Part shown: positions 17,497-26,354 of the stretch, piece after piece
Layout: each line of letters begins with the position of its first letter
How positions within the stretch are numbered: the stretch's first letter is position 1
Assembly (NCBI RefSeq): GCF_002198665.1
Contig: NZ_MWLM01000072.1
Coordinates: 1-64,000 of the forward strand
Direction: 5' to 3'
DNA: 64,000 bases
DNA from: Novosphingobium sp. B 225
GTDB lineage: Bacteria > Pseudomonadota > Alphaproteobacteria > Sphingomonadales > Sphingomonadaceae
Translations under genes and position numbers: made by a program
The notes under the pieces: generated by a model
Told to the model about the DNA's origin: nothing
The model's database searches: none
What the model saw: only the letters and a program-made list of their open reading frames with translations

Positions 17497-17702
17497 GGAC
17501 AGCAAGGTGACACCCGGTGCGCGTTCCGGCAGGGAAAGCGCATGTTTTCAATGGCTTGCCCGGATCAACAAGGTTACACCCTGTCCGGGTGTTTAAGCCT
17601 GTCTTTTCCGTTACTTAGGCCAGAAAAGGTGACACTTTTGCGGTTTTGGTGATCAAAAACCGCCGGACGCAGCCAAAGGCTGATATTCAATTGTCAAAGA
17701 GC
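17497..17702. repeat. Intergenic element with TGACAC/GTTACACC motifs, copy 1
   Basis: The element begins near GCAAGGTGACACC, contains AAGGTTACACCCTGTCCGGG (17570-17589) within a CCCGGA/TCCGGG hairpin, then AGGTGACACTTTTGCGGTTTTG split over 17627-17648, then TGTCAAAGAGC (17692-17702). The same blocks occur in the same order, inverted, at 50795-51031. It fills the convergent ugd/corA gap. No open frame is inside, so it looks like a non-coding mobile element or the remnant of one. Confidence 0.7.
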
Positions 17703-17750
17703 ACCGCCCATATATCAGGTTCGCTCCGTGTAGGAAAATCGCGCGATTGC

Positions 17751-18725
17751 CTATAACCACCCGATCCGCTTGAATCGCCAGAACAGCCCGCCGCAGATCG
17801 CGAAAATGGCGGTCAGCACTACCGGGTAACCCCATTTGTGGTGCAGTTCGGGCATGTAATCGAAATTCATCCCGTAAATCCCGGCAATCGCGGTGGGCAC
17901 GGCCAGGATCGCGGCCCAGGCGGCCAATTGCCTGGTCATCTGGCCCTGCCGGTGCTGTTCCAGCATTGATGCGGTTTCGACCACGCTGGCCAGTGTTTCG
18001 ATCAGGCCGCCCACCCGGCGCAGCGCCCGCCGGACATGGTCCAGCACGTCGCGGAACCAGACCCGCGCCGATGGATCGATTGCCGGGTAATCGTGCAGCA
18101 CCAGCTTTTCGCACATCTCATCGGTTGGGCCGACCACGCGCAGGAACCGGCGCAGCTGGCGGCGCAGGCGAAAGATCCGGCGGATCGTAATCGGATCGGG
18201 AAAGGCATCGATCGCACGTTCCTCGATCCCCAGCACCGCGCTTTCCAGCTTTTCCAGGATCGGAATGTAGCCATCGACCACGAAGTCGAGGATCGCATGG
18301 GCAACATAGTCCGGCCCTTCGGCCAGCCGCTGGTCATTGCTTTCCAGCCGGGTGCGCAGATCGCTGTGGGCGCGGCTGGAACCGAACCGCACGCTGACGA
18401 TGAAATCGCGGCCCAGGAACAGCGCGGTCTGGCCATATTCGATGTTCTCGCCATTGGTCATGTCGGCAGTTCGCACAACGATGAACAGCTGCGGACCATA
18501 GACTTCCACTTTGGGCATCTGGGTGGGTGTCAGCGCATCTTCTACCGCCAACGGATGCAGGCCGAACTGGCTGCGGACCAGCTCCATCTCTTCCGCGTCC
18601 GGTTCCGCCAGGCCGACCCAGTCAAAGCTGTGCGGCGGCAAGGCTTCGCGCAGGGTTCCGTCGAGCTTCAGCCCGGCATCAGTAATCTTCCCACCGGAAT
18701 AGCGGCGCGCGGCAACAATCGTCAT
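17751..18725 (-). CDS. corA: CorA family magnesium/cobalt transporter
   Basis: 324 aa. A large N-terminal cytoplasmic alpha/beta domain is followed by a long helix and two C-terminal helices (about 265-285 and 297-317). The selectivity motif GMNF is at the end of the first helix (IYGMNFDYMPE). CorA forms pentamers that admit Mg2+, Co2+ or Ni2+. The C-terminus is basic. It is divergent from the flavin monooxygenase gene across 104 bp. Confidence 0.92.
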   Translation of the reverse strand: MTIVAARRYSGGKITDAGLKLDGTLREALPPHSFDWVGLAEPDAEEMELVRSQFGLHPLAVEDALTPTQMPKVEVYGPQLFIVVRTADMTNGENIEYGQTALFLGRDFIVSVRFGSSRAHSDLRTRLESNDQRLAEGPDYVAHAILDFVVDGYIPILEKLESAVLGIEERAIDAFPDPITIRRIFRLRRQLRRFLRVVGPTDEMCEKLVLHDYPAIDPSARVWFRDVLDHVRRALRRVGGLIETLASVVETASMLEQHRQGQMTRQLAAWAAILAVPTAIAGIYGMNFDYMPELHHKWGYPVVLTAIFAICGGLFWRFKRIGWL

Positions 18726-18829
18726 TGCGTGTCACTGCCAAAGCGGCATGATGCTGGCAATGGCGAATGGAATCGCTTAAGCAGCCGGTTAAATACTGAC
18801 ACGGGTGTAAGCGCCCGGAACGGGAGACG

Positions 18830-20329
18830 ATGCGGATGAACGCAATCACGCCAATCGATGAAGTGCTGGACATGGTAATTGTCGGCGCAGGGATTTCGGG
18901 CATCGGCATGGCGGTGCACATGGCCAAGGAATGCCCGGAAAAAAGCGTGGCGATCCTGGATCGGCGTGATCAGGTGGGCGGCACCTGGGATCTGTTCCGC
19001 TATCCCGGCATCCGCAGCGATAGCGACATGCACACGCTGGGCTTTGCCTTTGCCCCGTGGAAGCATGAAAAATCGATCGCGGATGGCCCGGCGATTCTGG
19101 AATATCTGGACGCGATCACCGACGAGTATGACCTGCGCGGCAAGATGCGGTTCGGGCAAAAGGTGGTTTCCGCCGATTGGGACAGCAAGGACGCGCGCTG
19201 GACCGTGGTGACCGAAAGCGGCGATGGCACCCGCCAGCGCGTGCTGGGCCGGTTCCTGTTCCTGGGTTCGGGCTATTACGATTATGACGATCCCTATGAC
19301 GCCGGGTTCAAGGGCCGCGACAAGTTCAAGGGCACGGTGATCCACCCGCAGTTCTGGCCCAAGGATTTCGACCATACCGGCAAAAACGTGGTGGTGATCG
19401 GTTCGGGTGCAACGGCAGTAACGATCGTTCCGGCTATGGCCCATTCGGGCGCGGCCCACGTTACCCAGCTGCAGCGCACGCCAACCTATATGGTCAGCCG
19501 TCCGGCCAAGGACGGGATCGCCAATTTCCTGCGCAAGGTCCTGCCGGAAAAAGTGGCCTATGCCATCACCCGGTTCAAGAACATCACCATGCAGGACATG
19601 ATGTTCAAGCGGGTGCGCAATCACCCTGAAAAGTCCAAGGACTTTCTGATCGGCGGAGTGCGTGACCTGCTGGGGGACAAGTTCAACGAAACCGATTTCG
19701 TGCCGCCCTACAACCCGTGGGACCAGCGGCTGTGCCTGGTGCCCGATGCTGACTTTTTTGCAGCGGTCAACCAGGGCAAGGCCAGCGTGGTGACCGACCA
19801 CATCGACAGTTTTGACGCCACCGGGATCAAGCTGAAATCGGGCAAGCATCTGGATGCGGACGTGATCGTGACTGCCACCGGGCTGAACCTGGCCATTGCG
19901 GGCAAGATCGCGGTTGCCGTGGATGGCAAGCCGGTCGATTTTTCCAAGACCTTCTATTACCGCAACTGCATGTTCTCGGGCGTGCCGAACCTGGCGGGCG
20001 TGTTTGGCTATATCAACGCCAGCTGGACGCTGCGGGTGGACATCATTGGCGAATATATCACCCGGCTGCTGCGGCAGATGGATGTCTATGGCGCGGTCGC
20101 GGCAACGCCCGTGTTGCCTGATGATGCCGCGCTGACCCCGGAAGACGTGTTTGGCGATTTCACCTCGGGCTATCTTGCCCGCGGCAAGGACATCATGCCG
20201 CGCAACGGGCCCAGCATGCCGTGGCGGCTCAACCAGGAATACCGCAAGGACCGCATGGACATGCGCCAGGCCCCGATCGACGACGGGGTGATGGAGTTCA
20301 CGCGGGTGAAGGAGCTGGTCAGGGCCTGA
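18830..20329 (+). CDS. Flavin-containing monooxygenase / Baeyer-Villiger-type enzyme
   Basis: 499 aa. It has an FAD Rossmann motif VIVGAGISGIGMA (about 16-28), GGTWDLFRYPGIRSDSDM (about 50-67, the flavin-monooxygenase GTW block), FKGTVIHPQFWP (about 165-176, the FxGxxxHxxxW fingerprint), and an NADPH motif VVIGSGATA. Such enzymes insert oxygen into ketones or oxidise heteroatoms with NADPH. The substrate is unknown; no pathway genes adjoin. GGGAG lies 5 bp before ATG 18830; ATG 18836 is an alternative start. Confidence 0.88.
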   Translation: MRMNAITPIDEVLDMVIVGAGISGIGMAVHMAKECPEKSVAILDRRDQVGGTWDLFRYPGIRSDSDMHTLGFAFAPWKHEKSIADGPAILEYLDAITDEYDLRGKMRFGQKVVSADWDSKDARWTVVTESGDGTRQRVLGRFLFLGSGYYDYDDPYDAGFKGRDKFKGTVIHPQFWPKDFDHTGKNVVVIGSGATAVTIVPAMAHSGAAHVTQLQRTPTYMVSRPAKDGIANFLRKVLPEKVAYAITRFKNITMQDMMFKRVRNHPEKSKDFLIGGVRDLLGDKFNETDFVPPYNPWDQRLCLVPDADFFAAVNQGKASVVTDHIDSFDATGIKLKSGKHLDADVIVTATGLNLAIAGKIAVAVDGKPVDFSKTFYYRNCMFSGVPNLAGVFGYINASWTLRVDIIGEYITRLLRQMDVYGAVAATPVLPDDAALTPEDVFGDFTSGYLARGKDIMPRNGPSMPWRLNQEYRKDRMDMRQAPIDDGVMEFTRVKELVRA

Positions 20330-20371
20330 TCGGCGCTTGTCGAAGCCCGCGCTCCAACCTAGCGTCGAGCC

Positions 20372-21130
20372 ATGACCGAATCCCGCATCTGGACCGCCGC
20401 GCTGATTGTCATCGGGGATGAAATCCTCTCTGGCCGCACGCAGGACAAGAACATTGCCCAGGTGGCATCGTGGCTGAACGTGCAAGGCATCCGCCTGCGC
20501 GAAGTGCGGGTGGTGCCCGATGTGATGGACGCGATTGTCGAGGCGGTGAACACGCTGCGCGCGCGCAACGACTATCTGTTCACTACCGGCGGGATCGGCC
20601 CGACCCACGATGACATCACCGTCGATGCGATCGCGGCAGCACTGGGCGTGGAGGTGGAAATCCACCCCAAGGCGCGCGCGGTGCTGGAAAGCTATTACAC
20701 CACCCGTGGCGGATTGACCGAGGCGCGGCTGCGCATGGCGCGCGTCCCTGCGGGGGCAGACCTGATCGAAAACCGCATGTCCGGCGCGCCGGGGATCAAG
20801 GCCGGCAATGTCTTCATCATGGCCGGGGTGCCCGCGATTACCGCGGGGATGCTCGATGCGCTGACCGGCACACTCGAAGGCGGCCTGCCGCTGCTGGCCG
20901 GAACTGTGGGAGCCTGGATCGGCGAAACCGAAATGGCGGACCTGCTGCGCGAGACCGAGCGGACGCACGAAGGCGTTTCTATCGGGTCCTACCCGTTTTT
21001 CCGCGAGGGCAAAGTCGGCGCGAACTTTGTTGTGCGATCGACCGATGCTGCGGTGATTGACGAATGCCTGGACCTGATCGCCAACGGCATCCGCGCGCTG
21101 GGGCGTGAGGCTGTGCCGGGTGGGATCTAG
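20372..21130 (+). CDS. CinA N-terminal-type molybdopterin-binding domain protein
   Basis: 252 aa. This is a stand-alone MoaB/Mog-like domain of the competence/damage-inducible CinA family: ALIVIGDEILSGRTQDKN near the N-terminus and FTTGGIGPTHDDIT (about 70-83). It lacks the C-terminal nicotinamide-nucleotide amidase domain of full CinA (about 410 aa). Stand-alone versions are common in alphaproteobacteria and have been proposed to act on ADP-ribose-type or molybdopterin substrates; the activity here is not known. The end overlaps the next gene by 26 bp. Confidence 0.88.
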   Translation: MTESRIWTAALIVIGDEILSGRTQDKNIAQVASWLNVQGIRLREVRVVPDVMDAIVEAVNTLRARNDYLFTTGGIGPTHDDITVDAIAAALGVEVEIHPKARAVLESYYTTRGGLTEARLRMARVPAGADLIENRMSGAPGIKAGNVFIMAGVPAITAGMLDALTGTLEGGLPLLAGTVGAWIGETEMADLLRETERTHEGVSIGSYPFFREGKVGANFVVRSTDAAVIDECLDLIANGIRALGREAVPGGI

Positions 21131-21659
21131 AGCGGCCGCCGCGCTGCTGCTGCTCACCGCCGCCTGCGCGCCAAGTCCCCTCGCCAGCTTCCGCTCCACC
21201 CTGGCCGCGCAGGACAGCGCCACTGCTGCATTGGGCCAATGGTGCGCCATGCGGCACCTGGCCGATCCGGCAGAGATCACCGCCGCGCCGGTGCTGGGCG
21301 GAGAGCGGGTGGTGCCCGCCGAAATTCCGGCGCTGCTGGCCCTGCCGAAAGGATCGGCACTCGGCTATCGCCACGTCCGGCTGAGCTGCGGTGGCAAAGT
21401 GCTGTCACAGGCGCACAACTGGTACGCGCGCGCGCGCCTGACGCCAGAGATGAACACAACGCTCGACACCACCAGCACCCCGTTCGGCAAGGCCGTAGCG
21501 GCGCTGCGCTTTACCCGGCAGCGACTGGGCGAAGCGCGCGGGGCTGCCTATGGCTGCCCGGCAGGCACCGCGCTGTCGCACCGCGCGCGGCTGGTCCTGC
21601 CGGACGGCGCGCCGCTGGCGGTGGTGGTGGAATGCTATACCCGCGCCAATCTGGAATGA
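21105..21659 (+). CDS. Putative lipoprotein, faint chorismate-lyase-like pattern
   Basis: 184 aa from GTG 21105; GTG 21120 is an equally plausible start and gives a better-shaped signal peptide. The N-terminus has a lipobox (LLTAAC, Cys near residue 21). The segment NWYARARLTPEM...TPFGKAVAALRFTR recalls UbiC/chorismate lyase-like proteins, but this was not tested and the membrane location would be unusual. Otherwise the protein is unrecognised. It overlaps the CinA-type gene by 26 bp, suggesting co-expression, and ends at a strong terminator. Confidence 0.6.
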   Translation: MRLCRVGSRAAAALLLLTAACAPSPLASFRSTLAAQDSATAALGQWCAMRHLADPAEITAAPVLGGERVVPAEIPALLALPKGSALGYRHVRLSCGGKVLSQAHNWYARARLTPEMNTTLDTTSTPFGKAVAALRFTRQRLGEARGAAYGCPAGTALSHRARLVLPDGAPLAVVVECYTRANLE

Positions 21660-21694
21660 AAAAGGCCGGGAAGGTTTCCCTTCCCGGCCTTTTT
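21659..21694. terminator. Bidirectional intrinsic terminator
   Basis: GGCCGGGAAGG (21664-21674) pairs with CCTTCCCGGCC (21679-21689) around a short loop, flanked by A5 on the left and T5 on the right. It therefore works for both the plus-strand lipoprotein gene and the minus-strand rplKA transcripts that converge here. Confidence 0.92.
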
Positions 21695-21716
21695 GCATCG
21701 CGTTGCCGCTGCGGGA

Positions 21717-22418
21717 TTAGCCGCCGTGGACCTGCGCCACGTCGATCTTCAGGCCCGGGCCCATCGACGAGCTGAGGCCGACCTTGCGGACATACTTGCC
21801 CTTGGCGCCAGCCGGCTTCGACTTGACCACCGCATCGACAAAAGCGTCGAAGTTGGCGCGCAGCGCTTCGTTCGTGAACGAAAGCTTGCCGAGGCCGCCG
21901 TGGATGATCCCGGCCTTTTCGACGCGGAATTCGATCTGGCCGCTCTTCGCAGCCTTGACTGCATCGGCGACGTTCGGGGTAACCGTGCCCAGCTTGGGGT
22001 TCGGCATCAGGCCCTTGGGACCCAGCACCTTGCCGAGACGGCCGACCAGACCCATCATGTCCGGCGTGGCGATCACGCGGCCATAATCGAGGTTACCGGC
22101 CTGCATGTCTTCCAGCAGGTCTTCGGCGCCAACCTTGTCGGCCCCGGCGGCCAGCGCCGCTTCGGCCTTGTCACCGCGCGCGAACACGGCAACCTTGACG
22201 TCCTTGCCGGTGCCCGAAGGCAGCACGACCATGCCGCGGACCATCTGGTCAGCGTGACGGGGATCGACGCCCAGGTTCAGCGACACTTCCAGGCTCTCAT
22301 CGAACTTGGTGGTCTTGAGATCCTTGAGCAGCTGGATGGCTTCATCCACGCCGTAGAGGTTCTGATTGTCGCCCAGCTTTTCGGCCAGCGACTTCTGCTT
22401 CTTGGTCAGCTTTGCCAT
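21717..22418 (-). CDS. rplA: 50S ribosomal protein L1
   Basis: 233 aa, normal L1 length. The start is ATG 22418 ([15 protein letters not shown]); the open frame extends upstream into rplK without family character. L1 features include [15 protein letters not shown] and the central [15 protein letters not shown] signature. L1 binds 23S rRNA at the mobile stalk by the E site and represses its own operon in many bacteria. It follows rplK by 4 bp and ends at the bidirectional terminator. Confidence 0.97.
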   Translation of the reverse strand: MAKLTKKQKSLAEKLGDNQNLYGVDEAIQLLKDLKTTKFDESLEVSLNLGVDPRHADQMVRGMVVLPSGTGKDVKVAVFARGDKAEAALAAGADKVGAEDLLEDMQAGNLDYGRVIATPDMMGLVGRLGKVLGPKGLMPNPKLGTVTPNVADAVKAAKSGQIEFRVEKAGIIHGGLGKLSFTNEALRANFDAFVDAVVKSKPAGAKGKYVRKVGLSSSMGPGLKIDVAQVHGG

Positions 22419-22422
22419 GTCC

Positions 22423-22854
22423 TTAGCCCTCCACAACCTGCAGACCCATCGAACGGGCAGAGCCTTCGATGATCTTGGTAGCCTGTTCGATGTCGTTGGC
22501 GTTGAGATCGGCAAACTTGGTCTGCGCGATTTCCGCCAGCTTGGAACGGGCGATGGTTCCGGCCGAAACCTTGCCGGGTTCCTTCGAACCGGACTTCAGG
22601 TTGGCAGCCTTCTTGATCAGATAGCTGGCCGGGGGGGTCTTGGTCACGAACGTGAAGCTGCGATCAGCATAGACCGTGATGATGGTCGGGATCGGCATCG
22701 ACGCTTCAAGTTCCTGCGTGGCGGCGTTGAACGCCTTGCAGAATTCCATGATGTTGACGCCGCGCTGACCCAGCGCCGGGCCGATCGGCGGCGACGGGGT
22801 AGCCTTGCCTGCAGGGACCTGCAGTTTGATATAGCCTTCAATCTTCTTGGCCAC
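22423..22854 (-). CDS. rplK: 50S ribosomal protein L11
   Basis: 143 aa. The start is GTG 22854 (then [11 protein letters not shown]), preceded by AAGGAGG at 7 nt. Conserved N-terminal proline-rich stretch [17 protein letters not shown] and C-terminal RSMGLQV are present. L11 forms the GTPase-associated centre and supports RelA activation. The 146-bp leader contains a C6G6 palindrome (22880-22891), perhaps part of a structured leader. The usual upstream neighbour nusG is here separated by two unrelated genes. Confidence 0.97.
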   Translation of the reverse strand: MAKKIEGYIKLQVPAGKATPSPPIGPALGQRGVNIMEFCKAFNAATQELEASMPIPTIITVYADRSFTFVTKTPPASYLIKKAANLKSGSKEPGKVSAGTIARSKLAEIAQTKFADLNANDIEQATKIIEGSARSMGLQVVEG

Positions 22855-23000
22855 GATGGGCCTCCTTTCTTCCTGTTGGCCCCCCGGGGGGAGCCTCAGA
22901 GTGAGCGGTCAGGCAAAGGAGGCAGCCCCCCTTCTTCCGCACGGAATCACCCGGCCACGGCCAGGCGAAGGCGCGCGGTTAGGGCAAAGCGGGGTGGAAA

Positions 23001-24080
23001 TCAAGCCGATGCTTGCGGCGCGGCCACTTTCGCGGTCTGGCGGCGTTCCCACGCCTGCCGGATCGCTTGTCGCATGGGCACTTCGAAATAGCGATAGGTC
23101 AGGTCCGACAGCAGCAGGATCGCGGCGATGATCCCCAGATAGATCGCCCACACCAGCGGCCCGTCCCCCGCAATCACGCCGGTCTGGCGCTTGATCAGGG
23201 CATAGACCGGCAAATGGATCAGATACACCGCATAAGACCGGTCTCCCAGCCACGACCACAGCCTGCCGTCCAGCCAACGTGAACGCAGCGCCAGCAGCAG
23301 CGCGGCGGGAAAAGCCACCAGCACCAGCGGCAACAGCGAGGACCAGACCCCCGTCGGCATGACCAGCCCGATCACGAGCAGCGCCCCCAGCAACGGCCAG
23401 GGCAACCGCGCCAACCGTTCGCGCGCATGCCACAGCACTTGCCCCAGGAAGAACCCCAGCAGCCCGCGCGGCAGGTTGTCTGCCACCCATGGCCCCTCGG
23501 GCTCGCCATTGAACACCAGCAGCCCCAGCCCCAGCGCAATCGCTCCCACAGTCACCTGCCACAACCGCCGCCGCCCGCCGCGCATCGCGGCAAAGGCGAA
23601 CAGCAGATAGCAGCAAGCCTCGACACTCAGCGACCAGGCCGGTCCGTTGAACGTATCGGGCACCGGCCGCACGAAGTTTTGCAGCATCACCAGATGCATC
23701 GCAAAGGCGCCCGCCGTGTTGCCCTTTTCCCCCCAGGCATAAAGCGCCACGACCAGCAGCGTCAGCAGGTGCAGCGGATAGAGCCGCGCAAAGCGCGCCA
23801 CCGCGAATTGCCCCATCGCCCCCGGGCGGGACAGCTTGTCCCCGGCCAGATAGACATGGGCAAAGATATAGCCCGACAGCAGGAAAAACAGATCGACAAA
23901 GGCCCAGCCCCAATGGCTAAGCCAGGCGAACACCATGCCGTGATCGGTGAACAGTTCGGGCGCGAACAGCGTTCGCGGGTGATAGGTAAAGGCCACCACG
24001 CAGGCCGCGATCCCGCGCAGCCCGTCCAGCCGGGTCAGCCGCTGCGGCGCGGCTGCGGGAAGTGGAGATGTTCCGACCAT
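23001..24080 (-). CDS. Acyltransferase 3 family membrane protein
   Basis: 359 aa with about ten hydrophobic segments. The N-terminus shows the family opening LTRLDGLRGIAACVVAF (15-31), followed by FFLLSGYIFAHVY. These enzymes O-acylate exported sugars or lipids (OafA/NodX-type) in the inner membrane. The acceptor is unknown. It sits between the M20 peptidase gene and rplK inside the nusG-rplK interval. Confidence 0.88.
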   Translation of the reverse strand: MVGTSPLPAAAPQRLTRLDGLRGIAACVVAFTYHPRTLFAPELFTDHGMVFAWLSHWGWAFVDLFFLLSGYIFAHVYLAGDKLSRPGAMGQFAVARFARLYPLHLLTLLVVALYAWGEKGNTAGAFAMHLVMLQNFVRPVPDTFNGPAWSLSVEACCYLLFAFAAMRGGRRRLWQVTVGAIALGLGLLVFNGEPEGPWVADNLPRGLLGFFLGQVLWHARERLARLPWPLLGALLVIGLVMPTGVWSSLLPLVLVAFPAALLLALRSRWLDGRLWSWLGDRSYAVYLIHLPVYALIKRQTGVIAGDGPLVWAIYLGIIAAILLLSDLTYRYFEVPMRQAIRQAWERRQTAKVAAPQASA

Positions 24081-24125
24081 TGTCTGGCGGGATAGCCGAA
24101 CATGGTTAGTGCCCGGTAAAGAGCG

Positions 24126-25448
24126 CTATTTCTGCATCCCTGCCGCGCCCAGGATGGTCGCCATGGCAGCATTGATCCCGGCAAGGCTGGGCCCTTCGGC
24201 CACGTCAATCCATTCGTGGGGAGCATGAGCGCCGCCCCCGGTGCCGCCAGATCCAATTGCGATGGCCGGGATCCCCAGGCTCATCGGCACATTGGCGTCG
24301 GTCGATTGCGCGCCCAGGCTGGGTTCGATCCCGTTGGCACGCAGCGCCGCAGCGGCAATGCGGACCAGCGGAGCCTCATCCGGGGTCGTACCGGCGGGAC
24401 GGTCCCCGATCGGCTTGAAGGTCACTGTCACTTTGCCGCCATCGGTCTGCCGGGCGGCGTTTTCTTCATCCACCGCGCGGGCGGCGATTTCATGGAGCGC
24501 GGCATCCACCCGCGCCACTTCCTGCGGCGTTTCCGAGCGGATATCGACTTCGAGAAACACTTCGTTGGGAATCGTGTTGACCGATGTGCCCCCGCCCACC
24601 ACGCTTGCCGAATAGGTGGTGCGCGGACTTTGCGGCACCGGCACGGCGTACAGCCCGGTCACCGTTTTCGCCAGCGCGGCCAGCGGATTGACGATCCCGA
24701 ACTTGCCATAGGAATGCCCGCCCGGCCCGCTGAAGATCAGCCGATAGCGTTTCGACCCCACTCCGCGCGTGGTCACCAGCCCGGCCCCGGCGCCGTCGAT
24801 CGTGATGAACCCGGCCGCACCTTTGGCGCGCGGGTCATTGGCAAAGAAATGCCGCGTACCGCGCAGGTCGCCCGGCCCTTCTTCACCCACGTTGCCGATG
24901 AAGATGATGTCGCGGGTGGTGCGGATCGCGGCCCTGTCCATGGCGCGGATCACAGCGAGCATCACGGCCAGCCCGCGCGTGTCATCCCCAATCCCGGGGG
25001 CCGACAGGCGGGTGCCCTCGCGCTTTACTTTCACGTCGGTTCCGGCGGGGAACACGGTATCAAGATGGGCCGCCACCACCAGCGGTGCGGCCTTGGGATC
25101 GCTGCCCTTGCGCACGGCGATGACATTGCCGATCGCATCGGTGGTTACATCGGCCAGCCCCGTGCCCCGCATCAGCGCGGCGAAACTCGTCCCGCGTTCC
25201 GCCTCGCCAAAGGGGGGCGCGGGGATCTCGGTCAGAGTGACGATCTGTTCGACCATCCGGGGGTGATCGAGCCGCAACGCTTCGCGCGCGGCAACATAGC
25301 GTTTTGACGCCAGCACATCGGCCAGTTCGGCGGGAACCGGCGGGCCTTTCGGCTTGGTTTCCTTGGCCCCGGCGGGCGCGCCGGCCAAAGCCAGCGCGAA
25401 AGCCAGTGCCGGGGCGAAAGCGACCGAGCCGCGCAGCGCCCTTGCCAT
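24126..25448 (-). CDS. Secreted M20 family metallopeptidase
   Basis: 440 aa. The start is ATG 25448, 4 bp after the nusG stop; a signal peptide follows (about 1-27, ending AGA-KE). Dinuclear zinc-site features of M20 enzymes are visible: VVAAHLDTVFPAG (near residues 123-135), GDDTRGLAVML, then NVGEEGPGDLRGTRHF, with a dimerisation domain around SGPGGHSYGKFG. The family cleaves peptides or deacylates amino acids. A periplasmic location fits peptide scavenging. Its tight spacing to nusG implies transcription with it. Confidence 0.9.
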   Translation of the reverse strand: MARALRGSVAFAPALAFALALAGAPAGAKETKPKGPPVPAELADVLASKRYVAAREALRLDHPRMVEQIVTLTEIPAPPFGEAERGTSFAALMRGTGLADVTTDAIGNVIAVRKGSDPKAAPLVVAAHLDTVFPAGTDVKVKREGTRLSAPGIGDDTRGLAVMLAVIRAMDRAAIRTTRDIIFIGNVGEEGPGDLRGTRHFFANDPRAKGAAGFITIDGAGAGLVTTRGVGSKRYRLIFSGPGGHSYGKFGIVNPLAALAKTVTGLYAVPVPQSPRTTYSASVVGGGTSVNTIPNEVFLEVDIRSETPQEVARVDAALHEIAARAVDEENAARQTDGGKVTVTFKPIGDRPAGTTPDEAPLVRIAAAALRANGIEPSLGAQSTDANVPMSLGIPAIAIGSGGTGGGAHAPHEWIDVAEGPSLAGINAAMATILGAAGMQK

Positions 25449-25452
25449 GGGC

Positions 25453-25989
25453 CTACTTGACCAGTTCGACGTGTTCGAAATCGAGTTCGACCGGAGTAGC
25501 CCGGCCAAAGATCGAGACCGACACCTTGACCCGGTTCTTGTCGAAATCGAGTTCTTCCACCACGCCGGTGAAGCTGTTGAACGGCCCGTCGAGCACTTTG
25601 ACCGAATCGCCGATTTCGTAATCGACGCTGACGTGCTTCTTGGGTTCGGCAGCGGCGGCATCGCGCGCACCGAAATACCGGGCGGCTTCGCGGTCCGAAA
25701 TCGGCTGCGGCTTGCCATTGGGGCCCAGGAACCCGGTGACCTTGGCGGTGTTCTTGACGAGGTGATAGACGTCGTCGTTCATGGTCAGCTTGGCCAGCAC
25801 ATAGCCGGGCATGGTCTTGCGTTCGACCTGAACCTTCTTGCCGCGCTTGACCTCGGTCACGGTTTCGGCGGGCACTTCGACCGCTTCGACCAGTGCTTCA
25901 AGTCCCTTGCGCTCGGCTTCGGACAGGATCGATTCGCGAACCTTGTTTTCGAACCCGGAATAGGCGTGGATGATGTACCAACGAGCCAT
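25453..25989 (-). CDS. nusG: Transcription termination/antitermination protein NusG
   Basis: 178 aa, normal length. The N-terminal NGN domain begins ARWYIIHAYSGFENKV (2-17), includes ERKTMPGYVLAKL, and the C-terminal KOW domain carries IGDSVKVLDGPFNSFTGVVEELD. NusG binds RNA polymerase, links transcription to ribosomes, and supports Rho action. It follows secE by 35 bp. Confidence 0.97.
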   Translation of the reverse strand: MARWYIIHAYSGFENKVRESILSEAERKGLEALVEAVEVPAETVTEVKRGKKVQVERKTMPGYVLAKLTMNDDVYHLVKNTAKVTGFLGPNGKPQPISDREAARYFGARDAAAAEPKKHVSVDYEIGDSVKVLDGPFNSFTGVVEELDFDKNRVKVSVSIFGRATPVELDFEHVELVK

Positions 25990-26024
25990 GTTTCTCTCGT
26001 AACCTCAAATTGGGCGCATGACCG

Positions 26025-26219
26025 TCAGGCCAGCGACAGCAGCCACTTCACGATTGCGCCGAACAGCGAATCGACCCCCAGGAAAAACAGCGCAAGGATC
26101 ACCATCAGGATCGCGACGAAGATCGCCGTGCTGACCGTTTCCTGCCGCGTCGGCCAAACGACCTTGCGTGCTTCTGCCTGAACCTGGCGCATGAATTCGC
26201 CGGGATTGATCTTGGCCAT
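26025..26219 (-). CDS. secE: Preprotein translocase subunit SecE
   Basis: 64 aa. The short alphaproteobacterial form with one C-terminal helix (about 32-50) after the conserved amphipathic stretch EARKVVWPTRQETVSTAIF (about 16-34). It clamps SecY in the SecYEG channel. It lies directly upstream of nusG, as in nearly all bacteria. Confidence 0.95.
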   Translation of the reverse strand: MAKINPGEFMRQVQAEARKVVWPTRQETVSTAIFVAILMVILALFFLGVDSLFGAIVKWLLSLA

Positions 26220-26354
26220 GGCTATTATCGCCCGTCCTGTTGCAATTGCGTTTCCTGTTGCCTGCCGCGCGCTTGGGGAACAGCGCCGCCCCGGCGCCGC
26301 TGGGGGCTACCGGGGATGAGCGTGTTCTCCAAATGACGGAAGACACCGCCGCAC

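Noticed and set aside
18722..21280. Very long minus-strand open frame (852 codons)
   Set aside because: Antisense to the flavin monooxygenase and CinA-type genes; His/Arg/Gln-rich shadow.
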